DNA from: Lactuca virosa
Taxonomy: Eukaryota; Streptophyta; Magnoliopsida; Asterales; Asteraceae
DNA length: 64,000 nucleotides
Assembly (NCBI GenBank): GCA_928212115.1
Contig: CAKMRJ010005523.1
Location: forward strand, 138,268,647 to 138,332,646
Direction of reading: 5' to 3'
The number at the start of each line of letters is the position of its first letter. Position 1 is the first letter of the stretch. Both the position numbers and the translations under genes were made by a program. A model generated the notes under the pieces. That model had not been told where the DNA came from. It searched no databases and worked only from the letters and a program-made list of their open reading frames with translations. This document shows positions 34,677-46,129 of this stretch, in pieces.

Positions 34677-36346
34677 TTATGCAGGGGCTAATCTATACGG
34701 CGATTTGGCAATTGGCGTGGCTCCGAGTACTAGGTCAATTTGAAATTCGACCTGTCGCTGAGGGGGTATTCTCGGGAGGTCTTCAGGAAATACATCTGGA
34801 AAATTACATACCTCCGAGATATCCCTGATGTTCTTTCCCTCTTTCTGTTTGTCCACTACGTGGGCTAGAAAGGCGTGATTCTTTTTATGCAAGCACTTTT
34901 GTGCTTTAATGCACAAGATAAGACGGAGGTTTGTACCGAGTTTATCACCGTAGATAATTAGGGTTTCGTTGTTGGGTACGTGAAGGCGAACGACCTTCTC
35001 ATGGCACATAATATCGGCATGGTGGGGGCCTAACAAATCCTTACCGATGATCACATCAAAGCTCCTAATATTAATCGACATCAAGTTGATTTGAAACGAG
35101 TGATTATTTAACGTTAACGTGCACCCTATGAAAATGTCGTTTGCTGTTTCAGTTTTCCCATTAGCCATTTCCACCGTGAAGGTTTCGTTTAACTTTTGGG
35201 GATTTTGGTTTAGTAAGTGCTTAAATTTACGACTCACGAAACTTCGTTCTGCCCCACTATCGAATAAAATGCATGCATAGATGTTGTTGAGGGGAAACGT
35301 ACCAGTGATTACGGCCGGATCCTGCACCGCCTCCTCTTATCCCATGGCTAGGACTCTATTTGTTCCTCCTGCATTTCGGTTGTTTGCCTTGGGACAGTTC
35401 CTCTTATAATGGTCGGTCTCTCCGCACCCATAACATGCCTGACTTACCCCGACATTGTTGGGTTGGTTTTTTTGTTGTGGCTGTGATCTGCAATACCGGG
35501 CGGTGTGCCCTTTTCGATTGCAGTTGGTGCACTGTAAGTCTCGGCATACGCCGCTGTGGTGGAAGCTGCATTTGTCACACTTTGGTTGAGTGCATGCAGG
35601 TGGCCTTGCAGGTGTCAGTGTGGTTGATGTTGGTGCAACTGGTGTTGGTGTGGTCTGAGTGGTAGCAGCGTGAACTGCTATGGTTTGTTGCTTCTTAGAT
35701 GATTCTTGAGTCTGTCGTCCTTTTATTTTTGTTACCCCTATTTTTCTTGTTCTTATCGTCCTTCTTTTGTTTCAGCGCTGGAAGTCTTCGTGCCCTTTTT
35801 ATCCCCATGGTGGTACAACTTTTACGCAAGGCGCTTAACACTATCGAACGTTGAGGGGTTCACAGCAATCACATTTCCCTGAATTGGAGGAGTTAACCCT
35901 CAAATAAAGCGTTCAACCTTCTTGCCCTCAGAAGTTATCATTCCCGGGCACAAGAGTGCCAGCTCACTGAACCTGGCAATGTACGCTTCAATGTCGGAGT
36001 TCTGCACGGTAAGATTCCATAGTTCTTGTTCGAGCTTTTGCACTTCACGTCGAGGACAGTACTCGTCCATCATCATTGTTTTGAGGTCTTCCCATGACAT
36101 AGAATTTGCGACTGGGAGGATTAGGGCCTTGACATGGCCGTTCCACCATGAAAGAGCCCTATCAGCAAACTTACAAGCTGGAAATCTTACTTTGCTTTCA
36201 TCTGGACACCCGCAAATTTCGAAAACAGACTCGGTCTTTTCGAACCACCGGATGAGGGCTATTACACCCCCACTTCAATTGAATGACTTCGGTTTTCCGG
36301 TGGTGAAGTCTTTGTAAGTGCATGTTCTTTGGTGCCCTTGGTTATC
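34677..36346 (-). pseudogene. Gag-protease of element E, N-terminus lost
   Basis: On the minus strand the gag begins within codons reading TCTYKDFTTGKPKSFN at the D insertion point (36346). Capsid motifs: WFEKTESVFEICGCP, LSWWNGHVKAL, VERFI. A decayed linker follows (35570-35890), then knuckles with CNRKGHTARYC and CYGCGETDHYKRNC (35400-35540). Protease is an open frame of 216 codons (34677-35327) with CILFDSGAERSFVS and FDVIIGKDLLG, where the usual GMDWL is altered. The homologous N-terminal 70 or so codons are absent on the other side of D. Confidence 0.87.
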
Positions 36347-38385
36347 TGTAACATACACATTCAGTTATCGTGTTTTGTTTAAAAATTAATATTATTTAAT
36401 ATATAATTTTGAGTGTTGAGTTCTAACAAGATAGTTTTATGAAGAATAGAAGTAAAACTATGTTTAGAATCATTCGGAAAGTATTGGAAGTCATATGAGA
36501 TTCCAATCAAAAGTCAACTATTGAAATTTACGAAAATATAAAGATGGAAATAAATAAAAATAATGTTATTGAAAGTTGTAGATTATCTCGTTAGAAACAT
36601 TTAGGCGAAAACCTCACCGAAATCCGAGTTATAACGAAGAAGTTATGACCAACCGAAGATCCGCGACAAAACCGGCAAAACACTATTTAGCGTAAAAAGT
36701 GAGTTTTTGGTAAACTACTTTTTATCTTTAGTGATCTAAATGAAAGTCGTAGTATTCGTTAAACCGAGAATTTCCATAAAAAGAACGTCCAAATCTGACT
36801 TCGTATGAGGAAGTTATGAGAATTTCCATAGCAGTATACAACTAAAAACTCGAAATAAAGATCGAGTGATTTTTAGCCAACACAACCTAAACGAGAATCG
36901 AAGGTCTCGTCAATAGTAGTACAACGGTAAAAAGACAGACGAAAACGTACGTCGGATGAAGAAGTTATGAATTTTTAACGAATTTCCCTGTCCCGGTCTG
37001 TTAAAAATAATAATATTAAAAATAAAGTCAAAATTAGCTAACGGAGTCTAAACAAAAGTTGTAGAGTATAATCGCGCCTACGCGTGCACATAAAGAACGT
37101 CAAAAACGGAGCTCGTATGCGAAAGTTATAACTTTTTGAAGATTTGGGCACAAAATTCGAGAAGCTTCGCATACTAGGCTCGGACTCGTTCACGTAGCAC
37201 CTTCGCATGCGAGACGCATGTCCGGACAATGGAATGACTAAAGCGAGCCACGCCGCCCTTCCCTTGCGAGCTGCCCCGTGTCCGAGCAGGTGAGTCATCC
37301 GAAGCGCAGGTCCAATCCGAAGCCGACGCGTGCCTCGCCTACGCTGTTGACGCGTGTCCTCGGCCTCGCATCCGACGCGTGTCCTTCCCTCCTTCCCTCC
37401 GGATCCGAAGCCTCGCCTATATAAAGGGAGGTGTGATCCCTCCCGGTTTAGTTTGGAAATTTCACACTTTTTACCCCTAAATCCATTTTTAAGCTATTCC
37501 AACATCCCCCGAAGTCCGGGATCATACCTAACACATGAAAAGCATCCCGAAGTGCCCGAAGACCCCGAGAAATTTATCTTTTCGGTTTGAAGCTCAACCC
37601 TCGCAAGGCCCGGTTTTCAATAAAGCTCCCGGTTTTCATCGAAGAAAGTTAATTATAGAAACGAAGTGCTGCCCAAATTACTATTTTAACCACCGGTTAT
37701 TTATAGGAACAATTGTATGTTATGTGTTATATGTGCAATATGCTTTCCCGTGTTATTATGATAATGAGCTATACCTTTGACCATGAAGTGAATGAGTAAG
37801 CATCACTTTGGCATTGGCAGAATGCTGGATAGGACTAAAAGCCTGTAAATTCTAGCAAAATGTTAATTCAGAAATCGCTTATTTTCTGTGCCACTTGGGC
37901 TGAAGTCTTATTGATGCATATCAAGTTGAAATTGTTGTATCTCATTAATTGTAAATCTTTGAATCAGATCATTTGTTGATATGGAAAGCTTGTCACATGA
38001 TTCACATATGCCTTTGTTGTTCTTTGTTCCTCTTTGCTTCTGTCATATTGGTATATATATGACATAACATTATATTGTATCTATTTTTGAACTCACTAAG
38101 CGTCACCGCTTATCCCTCTCAGTGTTTAACTATTGCAGGTAATAAGGATCCAATATAGACACATATTGTTGGAAGATTTAGAATAGTTAATAATATTACT
38201 TTTGTATTTACTGATCGTGTATGTATAAAATTATAATTTCCTGGGTAGTTATGTAATATACTAAAACTTAGTCTGTTTGTATCCAGTCTTTTGTAATTAA
38301 ACTATCAATGTAAAATATTGTTTATTAATATACTTGTAGCATGTTTTGGAGTAATATGATGTAGTTTTAGAGAGGGGTTGTTTCA
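36347..38385 (+). repeat. 5' LTR of element D (2039 bp)
   Basis: Starts TGTAACATAC and ends TTTCA before the PBS. It has the same four degenerate 155-bp repeats as family X (36566-37140), TATATAAAG (37418-37426) and an acceptor-like CTATTGCAG near 38130. Compared with the other D LTR it lacks the GTGAGT donor segment and one copy of a 60-bp duplication. Confidence 0.9.
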
Positions 38386-38389
38386 ATCA

Positions 38390-38403
38390 TGGTATTAGAG
38401 CAG
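38390..38403 (+). promoter_or_regulatory. Primer-binding site of element D
   Basis: TGGTATTAGAGCAG, one mismatch to the Met-tRNA consensus. The second copy at 53683 reads TGGTATCAGAGCAG. Confidence 0.88.
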
Positions 38404-38585
38404 TAGTTTAAGTGAACTAAATATCACGGGTTGGTATTTAGACTGAAACCGTCAGAAAGTTCAATATATGAACGGATTCATTGTAAGTATATGGATACCA
38501 ACCATAGGAAAGACTTAAGTAAAGTATTAGGTAATGATAAATCCTAATATTCTAAAATATTATATTACTTCAAATTTTCAGAACA

Positions 38586-39279
38586 ATGGCTGAACAGGTG
38601 AGTAGCCATACACCAGATGTGGGTGGAGATCCTCAACCTGATGAAGTAAATACTCCAACATCCCCTTGTGAGGAGCGGCCTGTGGATAAACTTACTGGTG
38701 TTATTCGGCAGACTCTCGAAGAACATAAAACGGATAGTGATAAAGGAAAAGAGAAAGTCACCGGAGAATCTTCAAAAGGGGAGGCGAAACGTCCCTCATT
38801 CAAAACTTTCAAGAGTAATGGTGCTACGGAGTTTTCAGGTGTTCTTAATCCTTTGTTGTTCTTACATGGATCCAGAACATAGAAAAAGTATTCCGTATTT
38901 CTCATGTGGTTAATGAAGACAAGGCTAATTATGCTTCTGCAATGCTCATCGGAGAAGCCTTGGTCTGGTGGGAAGCAACATTTGAAGCTCTCAACGAGTA
39001 TGACTAGGATAATTTATCTTGGAAAATGTTTAAAACTCGTTTGCTAGGAAAGTATTGTCCTCTATACATGAGGATAAGATTGGAGAAAGAATTCCTCGAG
39101 CTTAAACAGGGAGGAATGACTGTGAATGATTATGAAACTCGATTTAATCAAAAAGAACGGTTTCCTGCAGAGTATATTCCAACTGAAGATGATAAAATTC
39201 AGTTATTCATGGATGGACTACGGTATGAAATCCGCGATTTCGTGGCTAATCGGGATGTTCTGTCATTTGATAAAGCAGT
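38586..39279 (+). pseudogene. Gag of element D, N-terminal part
   Basis: The ATG at 38586 sits 4 bases after TTTTCAG, an acceptor-like site. The N-terminus is charged (MAEQVSSHTPDVGGDPQ). A frameshift near 38860 precedes the capsid codons WIQNIEKVFRISHV and ALVWWEATFEAL. A TAG at 39006 stands where a Trp codon is usual. The frame then continues with LGKYCPLYMRIRLEKEFLEL to DVLSFDKAV, where copia G is inserted between bases 39279 and 39280. Continues at 45038. Confidence 0.87.
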
Positions 39280-39728
39280 TGTTGGGTCAAAAATATGGTT
39301 TATACTTTGCTTTTCTAGGAAAATGTATTTTTGTGTCTTGGACCGTAAACAGCTTGGTGTTTACGGTCGTATACGTGTTTACGGTTGTGTTTACGGCCGT
39401 AAACAGGTTTATGGCCGTAAACCCATTTACGGCCCATGTTCACCAAGCCCATGTTTCTTATGTATAAATATAGGTGTAAGGGGTGAGGAGTAGAGTGATG
39501 AACATATAGAATAGAGGAGCTTAAGTGTGTGCATTTGAAGGTGTTCTAGAGAGAGAGAAAAGAGAGTGTGTGAATCTTGTATCCGGATCTTCAGTCATAT
39601 CAATACATACAAGATTCATATTATTCTTCTTCTCCTTCTCTTCTATTTGATCTGACATCATCCGTTTGATTGGGATTCCGCACCATCAAACGGATCTGAT
39701 TGATACACAAGCAGATTAGGGACTTACA
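39280..39728 (+). repeat. 5' LTR of copia G (449 bp)
   Basis: Contains a cluster of TTTACGG and complementary CCGTAAA heptamers (39345-39437), TATAAATA (39473-39480) and a pyrimidine-rich end. Followed by the PBS. Confidence 0.93.
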
Positions 39729-39746
39729 ATTGATATCAGAGTTTGG
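39729..39746 (+). promoter_or_regulatory. Primer-binding site of copia G
   Basis: TTGATATCAGAGTTTGG directly follows the LTR end. It is a variant of the Met-tRNA site with two or more mismatches. Confidence 0.7.
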
Positions 39747-40672
39747 ATTGTATCACTCATCTTTGTCAGATCTGGAGCCGATTTGATCTTATTTTGGAAA
39801 GATTCTTGCGTTTTTGGATAGATCTCTGAAAATTAGGGGGGGTTTGTTCTTCGCATTTTTCATAAAAACGAGTTTTTGATCGAGTTTTGGAGCAAAAATG
39901 GTGAAAAACGTCGTTTTTTTCGTGATCTGAAGCTGTGTTTACGGTCCTTGAAGAGTTTACGGTCTTTGAAGGGTTTATGGTCCGGAGTTTACGGCCGTAA
40001 ACGTGTTTACGGTTGCCGGTTTACGGTCGCCGGAGTTTACGGTCGGCGGCTTGCGGCTCGGAGTATACGGCTCGGCGGTTTACGGCAGCGGTGTGCGGCC
40101 TCGGCTCGGCAGACGTCTTGGTGGATTCGCGGCTCGGTGAACGGCTAGGGAAGCCGGCTAAGCAGCAGCCTTCGTCTTCGCACATTAAAAAGGGTAGGCG
40201 GATTTAGGGGTGCCGGGGATCGAACCCTGGACCTCTGGTTCATACACTCAGCGCTTTACCAACTCAGCTAGCGGACTCCTTGGTTCATCACTTCCGATTT
40301 TAATTCAAATACATTGCCATTCGCACCAACTTTCGGATTTTTGTCAATTTCAGCCCAAAATTCAATTTCTTTTCATTTTAAATTCCAATTTCAACCAAAA
40401 ATTTTAGATTTTAATTTTTGACTTTTAATTTTTAACTTTTTACTTAAAATTTTGACTTTGACTTTTAAAGTTTGACCTTTGACTTTAAACTTTGACTTTC
40501 TCGTTTAAATTTGACTTTTGAGGTTAACTTTTGAGTCTTTTTAGTTTGACTTTTAAGTTTGACTTTTCAAGTTTGACTTTTGAGTTTGACTTTTTAAATT
40601 TGACTTTTGAGGTTAACTTTTGAGTCTTTTTTAGTCAAAGGGCATTTTTAAATTTAAGTTTGACTTCTAGTT
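39747..40672 (+). other. Leader of copia G: TTTACGG cluster and TTTGACTTT repeats
   Basis: 39935-40090 has about ten more TTTACGG-type heptamers. 40385-40640 is a degenerate short repeat of TTTGACTTTTGAGG/TTTAAAGTTTGAC. A tRNA-like segment lies between (40207-40279). The plus-strand ORFs over the repeats (for example 39876-40148) have biased composition and are not believable proteins. Confidence 0.7.
40207..40279 (-). pseudogene. tRNA-like sequence (decayed tRNA or tRNA-derived promoter) in copia G leader
   Basis: The minus strand has a good A box (TAGCTGAGTTGG) and a perfect B box (GGTTCGATCCC) at normal spacing, a T arm with one mismatch, and ends GGAGTCC/GCACCCC pairing at 5 of 7 positions. 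The anticodon stem is poor and two extra bases precede the A box, so I cannot assign an anticodon. It may be a tRNA pseudogene, a SINE head, or an internal Pol III promoter. Confidence 0.5.
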
Positions 40673-42303
40673 GTGCTTTTAGTGGTTTTTGAGGACATGA
40701 AAGAGAGTCGTCAGGATATGTTAAGACAAAATTTCAACATGTTCGATTATATCCCTGGAGAAACCCTGGAAGCTCAGTTGAACCGATTTACTACACTTAC
40801 TACTGAGATTAATATAGCTGGGATTTTCTTGACTAAATCTGAGATAAACATAAAGCTGTTGAATTCACTTCCGAAATCATGGGATAAGAACGTGGCTATC
40901 ATCAAGAAGACAAAAGATCTCAATCGTCTTAGTCTTGCTGATATAATTGAAGAAATTGACGCTTTGAAGTGTGGAAAAACAATGTGTTCCGCAAACCTTC
41001 CGGTCAATGAAGTTTCATGTTCTCAATCATGTGAAGCTACGATTAAAACTTCTTCGTGAACATAATGATTTATTAAAAAGAGAAGTTGAGGACCTGAGAT
41101 ATGAAGGGTATTAACTCAGGAAAGGACAGAAACCCCTAAAGGCCCAGTTAGAAACAAAAATAAAGGACTTTAGGAAGCTTCAGGAAGAATTCAGCAATAA
41201 GTGTGAAAATTATGACTATATTAAGAGACAACTTGATGCTGTAACTGAAGAACTTGACGCTTTGAAAATTAAGTGTGGAAAAACAGATGTTAGTTTCAAA
41301 AATTATACTGCGTCAAGTAAGACAGTCGAGTCCTTATTTGAAACCCAATTAAAATTCAAAGACAATCAAAACAAGGGTCTAGGGTATGATAGTGTTCCTC
41401 CACCTTTCAATCATAACTACACATCCATCCCTACGACACATGAAGAAATTGACAGGGAGGCACATCTTCAATATGGCAAACCAGCTGGTTTTGTTTCAGG
41501 AGGTATTCAGGTTGAAAATTCTAATGCTTCTACTTCATATGCAAGTAAAGTAGCAGAAGATGAGAACAAGGAGAACACCACTGAACAAACCAACATCCTC
41601 CTTGAGCTCTGAATCTGTTGCTTCGAACTCAACTGCTTCTGATCAACCAGCTGTTGAGAAATACAGGGCACCAATTCCAGTGAAACAGAGTGCCTCCTGC
41701 AATTGTGCTTGTGGGAACAATAAGAAACAAGGCAAAGATACGCCACCAGGGGCAGGAAGAAACAACTTCACAGTGAAGAAAAAGACATGTTTTCACTGTG
41801 GAACACCTGGTCACATTGCCCGAAATTGTCCTAATCGCGCATATGTTCCGTACTATGCACAAGGCTGGCAGAACGTGCCAAGAGGGAGATACTTCAAAAG
41901 AAACCCCTCAAGGTCACGTTCAGACCATGGTGACTGGAACACGCAGAAGGCCAAGAATCAAACCCACAAGGCCAAGAATCCGAATCCCAAGAACAAGAAG
42001 GGAATGCCGGCCAAGAAGCCAAATCCAAAAGATGCTCCCGTGAAGCCAAAATCAAAGTCATCTCAACGGCCGACATCAAGATCAAAAGCAAGTACCGAGC
42101 CACCCATCAGATCGAAAAAGAAATGGGTTAAACCCAACTACAAATGGGTTCCAAAGGCTCACTCTCCCAAATCTTCTAACGATTCTAATATTTCTACATC
42201 TTCTGTTTGTGATAAGCAGGACATGTCATGGGAGAGAGTACCGTGCGTTAATGACAAAGGTCGACCCAGTTTCAAAATGGACTGGGTTCCAAAGACCAAC
42301 TGA
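40673..42303 (+). pseudogene. Gag of copia G (UBN2-type core and zinc knuckle), broken
   Basis: The core (40690-41055) has DYIPGETLEAQLNRF, KLLNSLPKSWDKNV and NRLSLADIIEEIDALK, typical of UBN2-type gag of plant copia elements. The N-terminal part is missing. A charged, likely coiled-coil stretch follows with a stop near 41112. After a frameshift near 41560-41610 comes a Ser-rich linker, the knuckle CFHCGTPGHIARNC (41788-41829) and a Lys/Pro-rich basic tail with repeats of WVPK type, ending at 42303. About 540 codons in all. Confidence 0.85.
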
Positions 42304-42507
42304 TCCCGCTCTGTGTCGGAGCAGCTATGGAGGCATATCATCAGACTTCGGTTTGTTGGTAGTGGCTGTTCCTGGCACATGATAGGAGACATCTCTCAAC
42401 TGTACAACACTCAGAACATTGTTTGGGAGTATGTGTCCTTTGCGGGAAAGGAAGAAAGGAAGAGATCAGAAACGGGGTTAGTGCTTAATGACATGAAGAA
42501 TTTTTAG
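42304..42507 (+). pseudogene. Copia protease remnant of element G
   Basis: Reads RFVGSGCSWHMIGDISQLYN and WEYVSFAGKEERKR, matching the copia protease block usually beginning W..DSGCS.HMTGD. The catalytic Asp is replaced by Gly in this reading. The frame stops at 42507 and no integrase or RT follows. Confidence 0.75.
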
Positions 42508-44562
42508 ATCTGTTCTGAGACTATGCGTACTGTTCTCAGACCTTCTGGATGCAAATTCAATCGGTGACTTACGGTTTGAGTTTTCTTCTCTATACTCCTG
42601 AGTTTTTCTTAAGCTGATTCGCTTTAAAGACTAATTTTTGTTTTAGGATAGTTTAAAGTTGCGTATTTACTTTCGTTTCTCTCCTATGCACAAATTTAGG
42701 GGAGAAATAAAAACAAAACAAAAATTAGAAAAGTTTAAAAAATCCAAAAACATTAGAAAATCAAAAATATGTTGGTTATGGAATGTGCTTGAGGGAGATG
42801 TTTTGGGAAGTGATATAATCATGTGATAACAGGCAATCTGAATCTGTGTAAGGGACTGAATCTGAATTGTCTAGGCTCTGTGTTCGATGCGCTGGTAGGC
42901 ACGAGAGATTAAAATGGACTTGACTAGGCATTAATGAACTTAAGGAATCTAGAGACTTGAAAAATCTTGACCTAGATAGATCCGTTTAGCCTGACAATAC
43001 GACACTCAGATAGGTTGAACAGGGAGATATACATGATAATCCGCCGGTCACATTAAAGTTATCCGTATCTAGAACTGTGGTTTAACTCTTCCTCGATGTA
43101 TGGACTTTGTCCTTAATTCCGGTATTGATGGGGCGACTGGGGAATTCCGATAAAGTAGGTCTGTAGAAAATTATTTTCTTGCTTTCCTTCTGTTAGTCAT
43201 ATGTTGCCTCCTCTGCGTGATTGAAATACATCCGACCTAGACTGCAACATATGCAACTCTATTTATATGCATCTTCTATCTATGCAATTCTTCCTGCCTG
43301 TTAGCCATATGTTGTCTCATTTGCGTGATTAACCATCCGACCTGGTACACAGCATATGCACCATTCTACTTCTCAATCCCTCTAAATCTGGTTAGTCATA
43401 TGTTTCACCCTCTGCGAGATTGGAAGAGATCTGACCTGGGTGTATAGCATATGCACTCTAAATCTGACTTCTCTCATAATAATTGTCTGCTCACCTAAAG
43501 TAAGGAGTACTTTGGAAGTTCCTGATTATTGGGGTATGTCAGGAAGCGGGAAACATGTTCTAGTACATTTAAAATTGAACAATCACTAGGTTGTATGTAG
43601 ATCTCGCTGCTCAATTTAGGTGGACAACAATATCTTTGGTCGTCGTCAGCTGAATGGTCCTTAAGGAATATTATCTAGGAACTTAGGATCATATTGTCTT
43701 GTCACTTATAGTATATCCTAATTTTGTCACAATCTCTCGTGTTTAAGTGGAACACAATACCGGCGATTGACCAGATCTATTAATAAAGGGAGAGGTACTG
43801 ATAAACGGATAAAGGCTGTCTAAAAACTTTGATCCCAAATCACTCTTAAAGTTAGATATCATTTTATTTTTTTTTTAAATTTGTTCATAGTTTTCTTCTA
43901 ATTTAAATATTAGGGGAGAATTAAAAATTTTTAAAAAAAAACAAAAATCAGAAAATTAAAAATCCAAAAATAGTGTTATTTCTGTTTTATTTCTTTTTCA
44001 GAAAATATGAAAAATCCAAAAATATTGTGTGCTAAGTGTTCTTTTAGTTTTGTTTTGTCTTGAAAAGTGAATTCAGGTGAAGATGAAACTCATGGAGTGT
44101 GTGTCGAAGATTTCTGAGCCAAGGCTTCATCCGTGAGCATCGAAGAATTCTCATTCGAAGGAGCAAGAAATGAAGATTATTCTTTTGACATTCAATCTTT
44201 CAACCCCAGAAGCAAGGTGAAGCTGCACTTGAAGATTAGGTGACGGATTGCATTGAAGCCTCCTCAATCAGTCTAATGCTATCTTAAACCTGCTGAAGTG
44301 ATCCAGAAGATTTGTTCTCTCTGGTGTTCTCTCTGAAGATTCTCAAACTGAAAGCGCTATCTTTCAAGAATCATTACGTCAAGCCTCCTCACCCAATGTG
44401 CGTTCAATGTCAAATTTTGAAGAAATGCCCAAGTGCTCAAGATGAAGTCATTCATTGAAGATAAATGCTGAAGCCAAGCTTACAATGAAGATGAACAAGA
44501 AAGCCAGCTACTTTTTAGGGGGAGCTTATTGGGTCATTTAAGAAAAGAAAAGAAAGCTATCA
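42508..44562 (+). other. Non-coding 3' region of copia G
   Basis: About 2 kb without ORFs in place of pol. It includes a three-copy imperfect repeat (43190-43450). Two AT-rich blocks beginning TAGGGGAGAA and rich in AAAATCCAAAAA occur near 42698 and 43912. The last 500 bases are rich in TGAAG/GAAGAT. Confidence 0.7.
43190..43450 (+). repeat. Three-copy imperfect tandem repeat with CATATG ends
   Basis: Each unit runs TTAG(T/C)CATATGTT ... TCTGCGTGATT ... GACCTG ... AGCATATGCA, about 60-70 bp separated by spacers. The ends CATATGTTG/CAACATATG are inverted within the first unit. Confidence 0.8.
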
Positions 44563-44576
44563 ACCAAGGGGGAGAT
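44563..44576 (+). promoter_or_regulatory. Polypurine tract of copia G
   Basis: CAAGGGGGAGAT directly before the 3' LTR start. Confidence 0.85.
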
Positions 44577-45037
44577 TGTTGGGTCAAAAATATGGTTTAT
44601 ACTTTGCTTTTCAAGGAAAATGTATTTTTGTGTCTTTGACCGTAAACAGCTTGGTGTTTACGGTCGTATACGTGTTTACGGTTGTGTTTACAGCCGTAAA
44701 CAGGTTTACGGCCGTAAACCCATTTACGTCCCGTGTTCACCAAGCCCATGTTTCTTATGTATAAATATAGGTGTAAGGGGTGAGGAGTAGAGTGATGAAC
44801 ACATAGAATAGAGGAGCTTAAGTGTGTGCATTTGAAGGTGTTCTAGAGAGAGAGAAAAGAGAGTGTGTGTTAGTGTGTGTGAATCTTGTATCCGGATCTT
44901 CATTCATATCAATACATACAAGATTCATATTATTCTTCTTCTCCTTCTCTTCTATTTGATCTGACATCATCCGTTTGATTGGGATTCCACACCATCAAAC
45001 GGATCTGATTGATATACAAGCAGATTAGGGACTTACA
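44577..45037 (+). repeat. 3' LTR of copia G (461 bp)
   Basis: Nearly identical to 39280-39728, with a 12-bp TTAGTGTGTGTG-type expansion. Ends ACTTACA, followed by the target copy GCAGT. Confidence 0.93.
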
Positions 45038-46129
45038 GCAGTTAAGTATGCTCGAAAGCGTGAGCATGATTTAGAAATACGTGGTGCCACTCTTTATGTT
45101 CCGAAGCATCCACGTATTCATTGAACTGTTCCTGTTTCCTCTATTCCACCTACTCAATCTATTCGAACTGCTCCTGGTAAACAAGTGTAATCTCATAATA
45201 CCTCTCGTGGCCACGGTAAGTCACAAATTTTTTTTCTTCAATCGCCATCGTGTCGAAATTGTGGAAAGAATCATGCGGGCGAATGCAGATTAGAAAAAGG
45301 ATCAGTTGTCTGTTATGGATGTGGAGAAGTAGGCCACATGAAGTTTGTTTGTCCGATGAAGAATGTTACATGCTTTGCTTGTGGTGTTGCTGGCCACAAG
45401 AAGCGTTTTTGCCCTACTCTTACTACTCAAATGGCGGGGAGTCAAGCTTCCTTCCAACAACCAAAGAGTAGTCCAACTAAAAAGGAGGAGGTACCAAAAG
45501 CTAAAGGTCGTGCATTTCAGATTACCACGGAGGAGGCACGTGAAGACCCGAATGTTGTGACCGGTACATTTCTTGTCAACTCTAGACCTGCTCACATCTT
45601 ATTTGATTCTGGTGCCTCAGATTCTTTTGTGTGTCATGAATTTGCGCATTCCTTTCAAATTGCTTGCTATGCACTCGCGCAACCATTTCATGTAGATACT
45701 GCGGGAAGTATATCATTACTTGCTGATAAAGTCTATAGGGATTGCGTGATAGAAATTGAAGGCTGTAATTTTCTTTCTAACCTGATTCCTATCTCCTTGC
45801 CTAACTTTGATATTACTCTCGGCATGGATTGGTTGTCAAAGAACCGCACATAACTCTTGTGCTATGAAAAGATAGTACGTATTCCCTTTGAAGGGGAGAA
45901 TCCTATTTATGTCTACGGTGAACAAAGACTTAAAATCTTTAAAATAATATCTTTCTTAAAAGCTCGTAAGTTTATATTGAAAGGGTGTTCTATCTATCTG
46001 GCCTATACACTTGATATCCCAAAAGAGGAGAAGAAAACGGTAAATGATGTTCCCGTTGTTAATGAATATCCTGATGTTTTCCCCAAAGAATTGCCTGGAC
46101 TTACTCCGGATAGGCAAGTAGAATTCTGA
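45038..46129 (+). pseudogene. Gag nucleocapsid and protease of element D
   Basis: Resumes gag after copia G (AVKYARKREHDLEI). Three CCHC-like knuckles: CRNCGKNHAGEC, CYGCGEVGHMKFVC and CFACGVAGHKKRFC (45255-45410). Protease follows with HILFDSGASDSFV and ITLGMDWLSKN. Stops TAA (45851, at an expected Gln) and TGA (46127, at an expected Arg) interrupt, but the frame stays the same throughout. The PNVVTGTFLVN junction is uninterrupted here, in contrast to element B. Confidence 0.9.

Larger units (their letters stand above)
39280..45037 (+). mobile_element. Copia element G (5758 bp) with 5-bp target duplication GCAGT
   Basis: LTRs 39280-39728 and 44577-45037 (TGTTGGGTC ... GGGACTTACA). The target GCAGT is at 39275-39279 and 45038-45042. 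The internal region encodes a copia gag with a UBN2-type core and a zinc knuckle, then a protease scrap; integrase and RT are absent. The LTRs differ by ten substitutions and one 12-bp indel by my count over 449 bases, so the insertion is fairly young. Confidence 0.92.

Noticed and set aside
35360..36317. Plus-strand ORFs of 101 and 131 codons
   Set aside because: They are antisense to the E gag, whose conserved motifs are on the minus strand.
39345..39437. Interstitial telomere repeat
   Set aside because: The unit is TTTACGG, not TTTAGGG, and is mixed with palindromes; it is an element-specific motif.
39876..40148. 90-codon ORF rich in Tyr-Gly-Arg
   Set aside because: It is translation of the TTTACGG repeat cluster.
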